Source of the DNA: Nymphaea colorata
Lineage: Eukaryota > Streptophyta > Magnoliopsida > Nymphaeales > Nymphaeaceae
DNA: 64,000 bases
Reading direction: 5' to 3'
Assembly: GCF_008831285.2 (NCBI RefSeq)
Contig: NC_045145.1
Location: 6,508,802 to 6,572,801, forward strand
In this document: positions 63,894 through 64,000 of the stretch, one piece after another
Position numbering within the stretch: position 1 is the first letter of the stretch
How the letters are laid out: every line of letters starts with the position of its first letter
Made by a program: the position numbers and the translations under genes
The notes under the pieces: model-generated
Told to the model about the DNA's origin: nothing
The model's database searches: none
Seen by the model: the letters and a program-made list of their open reading frames with translations, nothing else

Positions 63894-64000
63894 ATTCCTA
63901 ATTCTAGCATTGATGGAAATGTACCTCTTGAATTCCTCCTCAAACGGCTGATCTCCATTAGACATCTCAAAGTTTTCGGGTGCAAGTGCTATGTCTATGT

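Larger units (their letters stand above)
60517..64000 (+). mobile_element. Ty1/copia retrotransposon, plus strand, runs off the window
   Basis: The 5' LTR (60517-60864) is followed directly by TGGTATCAGAGC (60865-60876), then a leader, gag (61900-62560), a knuckle remnant (about 62690-62740), protease (62800-63245) and integrase (63255-64000). The order and motifs are copia. Gag is frameshifted and the protease active site is altered, while the integrase catalytic residues look intact up to a stop near 63891. RT and RNase H lie beyond position 64000. Confidence 0.88.

Overview
The window is nuclear DNA of a flowering plant. The evidence is three intron-containing or single-exon genes of plant-specific families, GT-AG introns, long AT/GA/CA microsatellites, Ty1/copia and long-LTR retrotransposons, L1-type LINEs, tRNA-derived SINEs, and an integrated plant pararetrovirus. 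The species cannot be named from the sequence alone. No CRISPR array, rRNA or intact tRNA gene was seen.

Only three host genes look intact. (1) A single-exon phytocystatin (cysteine protease inhibitor, 103 aa) lies at 8319-8630. (2) A nine-exon cytochrome P450 at 21955-28781 closely resembles CYP85A brassinosteroid C-6 oxidases. Its exons sum to 1416 nt (471 aa), every junction keeps phase, and a young SINE with a perfect 18-bp target duplication sits in its last intron. (3) A four-exon reversibly glycosylated polypeptide / UDP-arabinopyranose mutase lies at 32169-36127 (360 aa). These genes belong to unrelated pathways and nothing suggests they are co-regulated.

The rest is mostly mobile DNA. 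1-4970 (minus strand) is a decayed endogenous Caulimoviridae copy, cut by the window edge inside the reverse transcriptase. Its order is small ORF, coat-like protein, movement protein, protease-like module, unknown ORFs, then a second protease plus RT. 5460-7050 holds two to three ~735-bp tandem units with CACTA-like ends. 12.4-13.5 kb is a LINE 3' fragment. 13.5-20.7 kb is a minus-strand copia element whose gag is split by a 3008-bp solo LTR with a 5-bp target duplication. 37.9-42.6 kb is probably a second LTR related to that solo LTR, itself interrupted by a TIR-bounded element carrying one exon of a CKI2/AHK5-like histidine kinase. 44-48.6 kb is a chimera of two deleted copia copies. 48.6-55.1 kb is a minus-strand copia with both LTRs. 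56.4-58 kb is an internally deleted copia. 58.8-60.4 kb is a LINE fragment. 60.5-64 kb is a plus-strand copia running off the window.

No wholly new functional system is evident. The most unusual items are the architecture of the pararetrovirus copy (coat before movement protein, two aspartic protease modules, six in-frame stops in the coat frame without a frameshift) and the transposon-like element carrying a histidine-kinase exon.
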